Made by a program: the position numbers and the translations under genes
Assembly (NCBI GenBank): GCA_000467715.1
Contig: AJFK01000554.1
Location: 62,001-126,000, forward strand
DNA from: Hysterium pulicare CBS 123377
Taxonomy: Eukaryota > Ascomycota > Dothideomycetes > Hysteriales > Hysteriaceae
Direction: 5' to 3'
Length of the DNA stretch: 64,000 nucleotides
The notes under the pieces: generated by a model
What the model was told of the DNA's origin: nothing
Seen by the model: the letters and a program-made list of their open reading frames with translations, nothing else
Databases searched by the model: none
Shown: positions 1-8,869 of the stretch, one piece after another
How positions within the stretch are numbered: position 1 is the first letter of the stretch
Layout of the letters: the number at the start of each line of letters is the position of its first letter

Positions 1-188
1 TTGCACACTGTCGACAACACAGTTTGCAAGGGGAAGTGGACTTTGAAGGGCTATGAAATTTGTATCACCCATATAGGGAGTTCATACAACAAGTATGGTC
101 ATATTCTACAGCATTAGAATTCGTCAACCGAATTTATCTTCTTTCAGTATACTATCGGTAACCGCCATCAATCGGGTTTTCACCCTTC

Positions 189-1051
189 CTATTCTGCAGG
201 TGCACTCCCTGCAGGATCCTCCTGAGCTCCATCTACCGCATCCTCTTGGCCTGAACCCGCAAACTTCGACTCGTTCATCTTCTTATGCTCTTTCACGCTG
301 CCCTCCAATCCCAATAACATCTCCTTCCCCCCTGGTACGATCATATCAAAGGTTTCCCTGATGACTGCATACTGATAGTATCCACACCTCGCAATTGGAA
401 CCGTTTTCTGGATGTCGATCTTTCCATTCGTCAACACCTCTTCTTTGATATGGATGCCAATGACCTTCCCGATGACAATGTCAACCGCGCCCATTGGTGG
501 GTTGCCGGGAAGGCGGAGAGTGGAATAGTATTCGCATTCGAATTTGACGGGGCTCTGCTGAACCATTGGGATTTGCATTTTTACCCCATTCTTACTCTTC
601 CCATATACCTTCACGCCGACTAGCTTGCTGTCTTCCTTACTTAGTCCGGCTCTCTCGAACTCATCCACGCCATAGTCAACTTGCTCGGCAGTGATATTGA
701 CGGCTTCTCTCAAGTCGTAGGTGGCGAGATTCCAGCAGAACACCCCGGTGACCTCGGCATTGCGGACAGTATCTTTCTGAGTATTGGTTGGCGTCTGATT
801 AGCGGAGAACATGATATAGGGAGGGTCGAAGGTCAGGTTGTTGAATTGCGAGTATGGAGCCAGATTTGGCTGGCCGGAAGGGGAGAGAGTGCTGATCCAG
901 CCAATAGGCCGTGGGACAACGCAGGCCTGGGTTAGGTTAGCTGAGTTGAGGTAAGATTGGTGGAGTTGATTGGACAATTGGGGAGTTGTTAACTTGCCTT
1001 GAACGGGTCATGTGGGAGCCCATGTTCAGTCTTTCCTGGCTCATAAAACAT
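189..1051 (-). CDS. Flavin reductase-like (FMN-binding split-barrel) protein
   Basis: A predicted 263-residue protein of the flavin-reductase-like family, which binds FMN and typically reduces flavins or serves as an oxidoreductase. Two exons are inferred, 1051-998 and 926-189. Exon 1 encodes MFYEPGKTEHGLPHDPFK and joins in phase 0 to ACVVPRPIGWISTLSP, the usual N-terminal flavin-binding motif of this family. The donor is AG|GCAAGT, so the 71-nt intron would be GC-AG; its acceptor is CCCAG. Starting at the ATG at 977 instead would translate part of the intron and lose the conserved first 18 residues. Further family-like features are NPPYIMFSANQT-type and DYGVDEFERAGL-type segments and IARCGYYQYAVI near the end. 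The last 30 residues are polar and low complexity. The family is fairly sure; the substrate is unknown. Confidence 0.8.
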
Positions 1052-1482
1052 AGTGGTATGAAGAAGAGTGTTAGAAACTCTAACAGTTGTTTATTTAGCC
1101 AAGGTAAAGAGTCAATTTATGTAGTGGTTGGTAAGTCAGTTTAGTGGACGTTGGAGTAAAAGGTGCGTTTATTTAGAAAGCGGCGTCAATAACCACGTGC
1201 TCCGAACAGACCCCATGTTCTGGCAAACCGTGAATGAACCAAGGGTACTCCGAGTATGGGAATTCACGAGTACTTAATCGAATTTCCCCACATGCTATTA
1301 ACATGCCGGGGCCGACACTCGGATCTCCAACATGGGGGGGAAACACGATGACCCGCACGCTAATGCAAGCTCCCGTCCGGCATGTGGTTTCCAGGTTGAA
1401 GGCGAAATTCTAGGTTGTTTCTAATACGAATGTGTTATGCATGTTTCCTCTACCTTACTCCGTTTTCTATGCTCCGACCACA
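1052..1482. promoter_or_regulatory. Divergent intergenic region
   Basis: These 431 bases separate the divergent starts of the flavin-reductase-like gene and the short-chain dehydrogenase, so both promoters should lie here. A short open frame on the minus strand (1173-1358) has no recognisable protein. No specific operator could be named. Confidence 0.4.
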
Positions 1483-2225
1483 ATGCCAACCATCCTAATT
1501 ACGGGGGCCTCATCTGGCCTGGGTCTCCAATTTCTTAAGTACTATATTAGCAAACACTCGTCTAGAGTTATAGGCTTGGATATCAACCCTTTAAACACAG
1601 ATTTTCTATCGGTCCATGGAACAAGTCTTCTCCAGACTCACACTATCGACATCACATCCGGTCCATCTCTCCAGCAATTTTCCGCGAAAATCAAGGATGT
1701 ACCAATTGACATGATAATTCACTGTGCCGGAATCCGCGGCCTAAAAACCCATCTATCATCAAAGAGCATCCAGGCGATGTAGCAAAAGCAGAGACTATAG
1801 ATTCCATAGATGCCGCAACAATGCTTCGCACCTTCGAAGTAAATGCCCTAGGAACGTTCAACCTTATCAAAACCTTGCTTCCAAATCTTCTCCTCTCCTC
1901 ATCAAAGCCAAAAGTCGTTATTATGTCTTCGCGTATGGGTTCCATCTCCTCAAACGATAAGGGAGGTGGATACGCATATAGAGCTTCAAAGGCGGCACTG
2001 AAGGCCGTTGTCAAGAGTTTCAGTGTCGACATCCCGGAGGTTGGGTTTTTGCTTGTGCATCCGGGCCGCGTTGAGACTGGGCTGGTTCCGCACAAAGAAG
2101 AGGGAGCAATAGGTGTGAGTGAAAGTGTGGCGGATGTGGTGGGGTTGGCTGAAGGGTTGAGGCAGGTGGATGAGAGGTGGAAAGGGGGGTTTGTGGATAG
2201 GTGGGGGAAGGAGATCCCGTGGTAA
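1483..2225 (+). CDS. Short-chain dehydrogenase, reading frame interrupted
   Basis: A short-chain dehydrogenase/reductase with NAD(P)-binding Rossmann fold. The start at 1483 gives MPTILITGASSGLG, the glycine-rich cofactor motif at the very N-terminus; an earlier in-frame ATG would add a poorly supported leader. HCAGIRG (NAG-like motif), EVNALGTF, the serine of VIMSSRMGS and YRASK (YxxxK catalytic pair) follow in order. The frame changes between GIRGLK (to about 1746) and IIKEHPGDVAKAET (from about 1755). The change coincides with a run of five A at 1743-1747. Both halves are otherwise family-like and no intron of plausible length fits. This is either a one-base indel that inactivates the gene or a homopolymer sequencing error. 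Substrate unknown. Confidence 0.7.
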
Positions 2226-2617
2226 AAGATTGGGGAAAACTATGTACTCCACTGCATAGTGCTTTGATACCAATCTCCATAGACCATTTAGACTCGGTAA
2301 AGGATTCTTAAAGGCATAAGCTGCTCGAAACCCAATTGAACAGCGACAATTGGCATATCATTCATCAAAGCAGGACAGGAAGTGTCTGAGCTTTATAGGT
2401 GTCGAATGTGAGCAAATGAGTACTATATTGGGAGAAGGCAGTCATGAAGATAATAAAGGACTTGTTGATACCATAGAAGTTGTCCAAATGACCTGCCGAA
2501 TTCCCCCAAAACGCCTTGCCCCCCCCTGATGTCCCATGATCTTTGGGTCTTCTTGCTCCAATAACAAATGTCTTATATAGCCGAACCTATAGTCCAAACG
2601 CCGAGTATGCCTCATTG
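2226..2617. other. Intergenic, convergent 3' ends
   Basis: The dehydrogenase (+) and the acidic conserved protein (-) end toward each other here. I see no gene, repeat or recognisable site in this stretch. Confidence 0.4.
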
Positions 2618-3445
2618 TCAAATCTCCTTCTTCTCCCCTTCCTCGCCAGCCTCTTCCCGCTCCACCTCTTTCTGCCGCTCAAGCACAACCTTTCTCGCCA
2701 CATCTCCTTCTTTCTCAAACCCTTTCACTAAACTCTCCAGCGCCATGAACACATCACCACCCGCCTTCTCCCTTGCCTCTAGGAACCGCTTCTCCCCGGG
2801 CTCCTCTCCCCCCTTCTGTTTCTGTTTCGCACTCGATCCGGGCACTTCCACACCCTCCACCATCAGCATGAGACCCTCCGCACCGGAGTCTTCATCAAAA
2901 CTCGGTGCAGGCCTAAACTGCGTCTGTGTAGCTTGCCAGTCGGAGCTCAGACTCTGAGCGTCCACGACTGTTTGACCATCCGCTGCTACATCAACAATGA
3001 TATACCTCTCGCTGATGCCGGGGACTGGTGGCGGCAGCGGCGACTCTGCTTCCTCTTCTTCGCCTTCTCCTTCTTTCATAGCAGGTAGGTACGCGCTGTC
3101 GTCGATGCCGAGAGAGCGCATTGCGGCGGCCGTGATGATGAGGGGATCGTCGTCTGCGAAAACATAGTGGATAGCGGGGTGGTAGTGTTCACCAGTCGAG
3201 GAATCTTCTATTAATGTGAAAAAAGGATTAAAGTTTGGAGGTGGAAGGAGCGATTCGGAGGTTGGTTCGGGATATGGGAGCTCTTCGGCATAGTCAGGCT
3301 GTTGTTCCTCCGTTTCTTCTGTGTTGGTGGTGGTTATTGTTGGCGGCTCGGGAGAATGCGACGGTGAGCGCGATGTAGTTACATTATCGCGAGGTAGGGC
3401 GGAGGGGAGAAGAGTGGGTGGATTCGTCGTTGGGTTTGCGGACAT
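2618..3445 (-). CDS. Conserved acidic fungal protein of unknown function
   Basis: An intronless 275-residue protein. Residues 1-60 are Pro/Thr/Ser-rich and probably disordered. A folded-looking core follows (about 70-175) with FFTLIEDSSTGEHYHPAIHY, DDDPLIITAAAMRSLG and ERYIIVDVAADGQTVVDA, ending in SLSSDWQ. The C-terminal 90 residues are charged, rich in Glu and Lys, and likely helical or coiled coil. No signal peptide, membrane segment or enzyme motif is visible. The core resembles a protein I associate with filamentous ascomycetes, but I cannot give it a function. The start is the first ATG of the open frame, followed by the typical small-residue MSANP. Confidence 0.7.
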   Translation of the reverse strand: MSANPTTNPPTLLPSALPRDNVTTSRSPSHSPEPPTITTTNTEETEEQQPDYAEELPYPEPTSESLLPPPNFNPFFTLIEDSSTGEHYHPAIHYVFADDDPLIITAAAMRSLGIDDSAYLPAMKEGEGEEEEAESPLPPPVPGISERYIIVDVAADGQTVVDAQSLSSDWQATQTQFRPAPSFDEDSGAEGLMLMVEGVEVPGSSAKQKQKGGEEPGEKRFLEAREKAGGDVFMALESLVKGFEKEGDVARKVVLERQKEVEREEAGEEGEKKEI

Positions 3446-3957
3446 GGTGGGGACATGTGGTGGTGAGAGTTGGGAGAGCTGTGTGAGCTTTTATCGATAA
3501 GGCTTGTGGTTTCCTGCCTGAGGCATCATTTGAGAATGTATAGGGTTTGGTGTCCAACTCTGAGAGGTAGACTGTGTTTCTCAGGCCCATAATCATGGTA
3601 TTTCTGACTCTATACATTTCTCAAATCCGAGCGTCTCCGCATCTGGGTGCAAACTTGTACCACACTTTCATGCCACCGCAAGAAGTAGCATCCATCCGAT
3701 CTGACTATCACAGTATCCAGCTCTTTGAGCCACTGCATTTCAGCATTGGCGCCGAGCGATTCTACATGAGATCCCGGCGCTTACTTTGGCTCTCCCGAAC
3801 CAAAGGACAGCTCACTTCCCTATCCATCAAACCATTGAATATCTCTGCAGTGTGATTTCGAAACAGGCGCTCGGCAATTTGGGGCTTCCCTTTTCTTTTA
3901 TCGTGGTAGCTCAACAAGCCTATTGAAGATACCTATACGTAAAATTCACTCGAGGAT
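3446..3957. other. Intergenic region
   Basis: These 512 bases lie upstream of the acidic protein and downstream of APC11. An open frame at 3574-3855 (+) starts in a hydrophobic stretch but has no family features, so it was not called. Confidence 0.35.
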
Positions 3958-4430
3958 TCAAGCTGGAGTGGTGGTAGTGTTGTCTTCGACCTGAGGGGCT
4001 GGGACAGTCGGATCTTGAGACTTGCTTTTGAAGGCTGAAGAGTCAAGAATTAGCTGAAATTGAGGTATATAGAGGCTTGAGCTTACGTTGACGACACATA
4101 GGACACTTTTCCTGGGAGCTTTCTTGTCGAAGCCAAGAAAAGATGCAGTGCTAGCAACGGTCAGAACGCGTCCCTCCTGTTACGACTCAAGGCGGACAAG
4201 CGTACCATGTGGAAGGAGTGATTGCATTCGCCCAGCACTATGTGTCACATTAGCACTCTCAACTGCTTGGGATATCTGTCAAACGTACATAGAGGGCATT
4301 CATCGCCTGGGTACCTGCATTTGGAGCAAGTGCTGTCGTAGGGATTTCGACAGATTCCACAAACGTCATCATCAGGCATATCCCAGCGCCATGCCGCGAC
4401 AGCATTCCATTCTTTGATAATGACCTTCAT
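3958..4430 (-). CDS. APC11: Anaphase-promoting complex subunit 11 (RING-H2)
   Basis: The catalytic RING subunit of the APC/C ubiquitin ligase, which together with the cullin-like APC2 transfers ubiquitin from E2 to mitotic substrates. Four exons are inferred: 4430-4289, 4237-4206, 4150-4087 and 4034-3958, giving 104 residues. All three introns are GT-AG (50, 55 and 52 nt). The start MKVIIKEWNAVAAWRWDMPD is near-identical to known APC11 proteins. The zinc ligands follow in the usual order: DVCGIC, CSKCRYPGDECPLLLGEC, HSFHMHCI, and CPMCRQ. The protein is slightly longer than the roughly 84 residues of human APC11 because of a Thr/Pro-rich tail (QDPTVPAPQVEDNTTTTPA). Without splicing only the first third is open, so ORF-only annotation would miss the gene. 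It diverges from the sulfurtransferase. Confidence 0.93.
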
Positions 4431-4882
4431 TTTCCTGTACGATGTCCGAAGTGCAAACGCGGGATGTCAGGAAGAATAAACAATGGGCGGCAAATAGGAA
4501 GCGGTCAGAAAGGCGGCAAGTCGAGGCCCGCTTTCTGGCATGACGAATTCACGCCAAGACATATTACATTCACCTCTTAGCAAGCAATTGTTGGTGCGAT
4601 CACTTGCATTTGCTCGTGGCATTACCTCCTCACAATCATGCCGCACTCTGGCAGCAAACCTATGGCTTGATGTAGCTGGCTGGTGAGTACCCCGCGTCCA
4701 TGTGATTGATCCCGACAAAGCAAATCGTGCGGAGCAGCAGCAGATCCCCGATCGACACCTGTCGTACTTCTTCGCAAATCCCAATCCCAAATTGCTCATA
4801 TAGGAGCTTGACTCACCTCTTCGAAGCTCTGACAGCCCTTCACACTCCATCAACTAACTTCATTCAATGTTGTTCAGCTGCC
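4431..4882. promoter_or_regulatory. Divergent promoter, APC11 / sulfurtransferase
   Basis: These 452 bases separate the two divergent ATGs and must hold both promoters and 5' leaders. Open frames crossing the stretch on both strands lack family features. No specific factor site is claimed. Confidence 0.45.
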
Positions 4883-5949
4883 ATGATGCTTCTCGCCAGC
4901 TTCCACGCCGCCGTTCGGCCTCTCTCGCGCAATCCTGCCGCTCTTCCACGAGTAGCTCGGCGAACCATGTCCCAATATACTCTCTCCTCATATCTCGTCA
5001 CTCCGGCTGAGCTCAATTCTGCTCTCCAAAAGAACATTCACAGCCGCCTCTCCACCGCACCGAAGATAATCCCTCTGTGTGCAAGCTGGTTCCTGCCCAA
5101 CGATGGCAGATCAGGAAAGGAGACCTTCAAAGCTTCCCGCATCCCACATGCTAGGTTCTTCGATCTCGATGCGGTCAAGGATCCCAAGTCACCATACCCA
5201 CATATGCTGCCGTCTGCGGAGGACTTCGCTAAAGCTATGGGGGAATTAGGAATTAGGAGGGATGACAGCGTGGTAGTCTATGACTCGAAGGAGCTGGGTA
5301 TCTTCAGTGCGCCAAGAGTTGGATGGACGTTTCAAGTATTCGGGCATTCAAACATCCACGTTCTGAATAATTTCAAGCTGTGGTGTGAAGAGGGATATCC
5401 CGTCGAGAGCGGAGAGCCAACTCCGGTCAATCCTGTCGGATATCCCATTCCCGAACTTGACCAGAGCAAGGTGGTTGCATTTGAGGAGGTCAAGGAGATT
5501 GCTTTGGAGCAAGGCAAAGAAGGCGCCGAAGAGGTCCAGATTTTAGACGCGAGAAGTGAGGGCAGATGGAAAGGGACAGAGCCCGAACCGAGAGCAGGTA
5601 CGTATATGCTATATCGAACCTGTTTGTGAGATACTAATGCCGTTAAGGGCTGTCATCTGGTCATATTCCTCATTCCACCTCTGTTCCAGTTTCTTCTCTT
5701 CTCGATCCGGAGACCAAAGCCCTTCTTCCAGCACCAGACCTCCAAGCTCTCTTCAAAGCAAAGGGCGTAGACCCGTCGAAACCCATCATTAGCAGCTGTG
5801 GTACAGGAGTAACTGCTGCCGTAATTGATGCTGCTCTAGTCGAAGCTGGTTATCCTGTGGAGAACAGGAAGCTATATGACGGCAGTTGGACGGAGTGGGC
5901 TCAGAGAGTTGGTCCCAGCGATAGTCTGATCCGAAAGGTCGATCAGTAG
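4883..5949 (+). CDS. TUM1: 3-mercaptopyruvate / thiosulfate sulfurtransferase (tandem rhodanese)
   Basis: A two-domain rhodanese that moves sulfur from mercaptopyruvate or thiosulfate to an acceptor; the yeast relative Tum1 feeds tRNA thiolation and Moco synthesis. Exons 4883-5597 and 5648-5949 (50-nt GT-AG intron) give 338 residues. The inactive N-terminal domain spans about 40-190 (ASWFLPNDGR, KASRIPHARFFDLD, DDSVVVYDSKELGIFSAPR). The C-terminal domain contains LDARSEGRWKG, then GLSSGHIPHSTSVPV, and the active-site loop SSCGTGVTA, whose cysteine carries the persulfide. CGTGVT is the mercaptopyruvate-type loop. The first 28 residues (LASFHAAVRPLSRNPA, Arg-rich and acid-free) look like a mitochondrial presequence, and a second in-frame ATG at 4967 (MSQYTLSSY) could yield a cytosolic form. 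Confidence 0.9.
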
Positions 5950-6247
5950 ACCTGAGGGACTCATATTGAGAGTTCATCTGGCTGTAGACCGCTACAGAAA
6001 GCGTGAAACGATACCCGTTCTCTTTCTTTCCTCCGACTACTTCAATGCGCGAGGCTACATCATGTAACATATGCATCTGAACTGCAGACTGAGTATTTCA
6101 GAATTTTTGAGGTTGATTCGAAGCCATGACAGCTCAATCAACTACTAAGTAACAAGGTGATTCAAAATACTTCCGGCAACCTGCACCCAATATCGTCCAA
6201 TCATTCATCAGGAGGCTGCTAGTTGTACGACATACTAGCAAGAGAAA

Positions 6248-8150
6248 ATGGCCAAGTTTCTCAATTCGGTTAGACTATATGCACAAACAGAACGTAAACG
6301 TAAGCTGAAGTTCATCCAGGTGAGAGTCTCTCCGTTAGTATCTTTACGAGATATTCTCCATCGCCATCATTTTCCTTGCAATGCCATCAGTATGGATACA
6401 CAGGAGAATGATCACGAGGCTATAGGTTCGTTTGACGTCTCACGAAGAGTGACCCCAACGCAACAGCCTCCCTATCAAGACAATTTTTACTCACCTGAGA
6501 ATGCTGGATTCTACGCCACAGGTCCATACGCCGAGCTGGATGCTCAGGATCACGAGATTCGACTTGTCAGGGTGCTTCCAAGCAGTAATGAAAACTTGCT
6601 TGAATGCGACATGCGCGACAAATGCATTTTGGCCCAAGTCAAATGTAAATACTCCGCCATCTCATACGCTGCCGGCGACCCTCATAAAACGCGAATAGTA
6701 CTCGTCAACGGCACGCCATTCAACGCATTCGCGAATCTACACCAGGCCCTCAAGGAAGCAGATGCGACGCTGCGCAGGTGGAATATCCCAGATGAAGAGC
6801 GATGGCTCTGGGCAGACCAGATCTGCATTAACCAAGGCAACCCAAAGGAACGATCACATCAAGTGACGCAAATGCTACTGACCTACCAATCGGCTCTGAG
6901 GGTGCTAGTATGTCTTAACCCTTCAGGCAGCCATTTTGGAGGAGATGGCATAACTTTTCTTGAGAGCCTTGCCGACTTCATGCAAGGAAGGAAAAAGGCT
7001 TTTAAGTGCCACATCGGAAGATGCCTGGCAATGTATGATCTTTTACAATGCCCTTGGTGGGAAAGAGCTTGGATCGTTCAGGAATTTTTAGTCTGTCCAG
7101 ACGCTCATTTCGTTTTGCATTCTAAGAGCATAGCATAGCAAAAGGCTCGGGACATGTTCCGTTTAATCCAAGGCTTTCCGGCGGGCATTTTGATTAGCCA
7201 AATGGTACCCAAAGATCCAACGAGTAGACGTCCAGGCCGCCGCAGAAGCGTAGAAACTGAAGGAGGCGCGCTCCTTGCGGGAAGGCACAAAGAAGTTGAG
7301 GCCAACCTAGAGAAAGCCCTAATACTTATGGGAGCTAAGGAACATTATGCGAATCATCAGAGAGACAACCTTCTTGGCTGGCTTGAGTTTTCGAGTCTTT
7401 GTCACGTTTCGGATCCTCGTGACAGAATTTTCGCATTTCTAGGGCTAGTCAATCCCGCGTATGACATTATACCTGTACGTTACTCCCAGTTTACACGTCA
7501 TACTTTTAGAGCTCGTATAACCTAGTCAGTACTAATGTCAGAAGCAGGACTATACAGCTTCCGAGAGTCAAGTGTACATCACCACTACTCAGAAGATCAT
7601 CCAGTTCGAGCGACATGATTATACTTTGCTTCTCGCTGTCGGTTCTCCAAAGGACATCGCACGACCCTTCCCTACGTGGGTTCCAGACTATTCCACTCCA
7701 CCAAACGCAGATCGGAAATTAAATATTTTTTTCCGCAAAGAATGGCAGCGACTTTCAGCTTCCAGAAACCATCGATTTGAACCATCATTCCCCCTCAATG
7801 TGAATGGGGAAGCAAATAAAATCTTGCGAGTTCCAGCAGTCCGGATCGATCAGCTTCGACACAGCTTCCACGCGGGAACAAGAGATCACGAAGGATGGTA
7901 TTTCAGTACAGTACAGTATCGTCTTGTCATTACTGGTATCCTTGCACGTTCCGGCGATACCGTCTGGATCCTCCTGGGTGCTCGTATTCCATACATATTA
8001 AGGCATGAGGGCAACCATTATCTTCTCATCAGTGGCGCCGATGTATGCAACAAATCATCCGAGGAGCCATATCCCACATTCATGAATGGCAGGGCAATAG
8101 ATATGTTAGAACGTGGTGAGCTGAAGTTGGAGACCATTGATATTGGTTGA
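6248..8150 (+). pseudogene. HET-domain (heterokaryon incompatibility) gene with premature stop
   Basis: A HET-domain gene; the family acts in nonself recognition and programmed cell death in filamentous ascomycetes. Segments in order are KYSAISYAAGDP, LHQALKEADATLR, RWLWADQICINQGNPKERSH and QSALRVLVCLNP, the classical HET core (roughly 6640-6940), then WWERAWIVQEF. An intron at 7475-7547 (GTACGT..GCAG with CTAAT branch) joins PAYDIIP to DYTASESQVY. The frame is open from 6248 to 8150 after splicing except for one TAG at 7136-7138, at a place where the flanking SKSIA/QKARDMFR reads on naturally; a Trp-to-stop change is the simplest reading. YAAGD replaces the usual YxWGD. The start may be 6248, or 6392 (MDTQEND) if the GTGAGA..CATCAG stretch at about 6320-6390 is an intron or leader. 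Either a pseudogene or a null allele. Confidence 0.75.
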
Positions 8151-8869
8151 TTTCAAGCCTGCACCGTAAAAAACGCTTTCCAGGCTTTTGTACCAAGAAT
8201 TAGGCACTTTCGCCTCAGCCTTCCTATGGCCACTCCTCCGCGTGAAATACAGGATACCAGCTTCGACTTCGCGATGACTTCGCCGGTGGAAAGACTTGTG
8301 CCGAGTCATAACGTCGTTCATGGCCTTCTGCAGCTCGCTCCCGTAGCCTAATCCTTCGACGAGAACGAAGATCATCGGCCAAATCAGTTTTACTCACATC
8401 CAGGAATGTATCTCTGGTTGGGGAAGACACGTCCTGAGCATCGACAATTAGTGGTTCTATGTTACATGTCCTAGACTCGCTCCCCTGAGTTGGAAGGCGC
8501 ATTTTAATGGTTTAGAAATGCCTAAGAGTGCGTCGCCTCTTGAGCGTGGCCAGGTTATTGTCTGTGCGTTCCAGGATAGCATACCAATTCTAACGTCATG
8601 AAAGGGTGAGCAATCAATGGAAACAAGTAAGGAAATCCTTGCCAGGAAGCCAAAATAATAAAGCGATGTAAGCTAGATTGGATTCAATGAGAGGCCCATA
8701 TTACTTACGATTAGTAATTATGCTTTACGAAAAGATGACGGCTGTCACCTTGCAATCTAGCGTAAACGAACCAGACAAGAAGCAGCATAGGGATCTTGGT
8801 GATTGTTATATATTTGAGAGTACCACCTGTATTACTTTACTTTTCCATCACCAGAGCAGGGACCTCAAA
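8151..8869. other. Intergenic region
   Basis: These 719 bases lie between the convergent ends of the HET gene and the S41 peptidase. Two overlapping minus-strand open frames (8106-8375, 8224-8502) cannot be joined by a splice that keeps both open, and neither resembles a known family. Nothing else is seen. Confidence 0.35.

Noticed and set aside
3574-3855. 93-codon plus-strand frame with a hydrophobic start
   Set aside because: No family features; lies in a promoter/terminator interval between two minus-strand genes.
4088-4417. 109-codon plus-strand frame
   Set aside because: Antisense to the APC11 exons and introns; explained as a shadow.
8106-8502. Two overlapping minus-strand frames as a possible small spliced gene
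   Set aside because: A GTGAGT donor exists, but no acceptor keeps the second frame open in phase; no recognisable protein.
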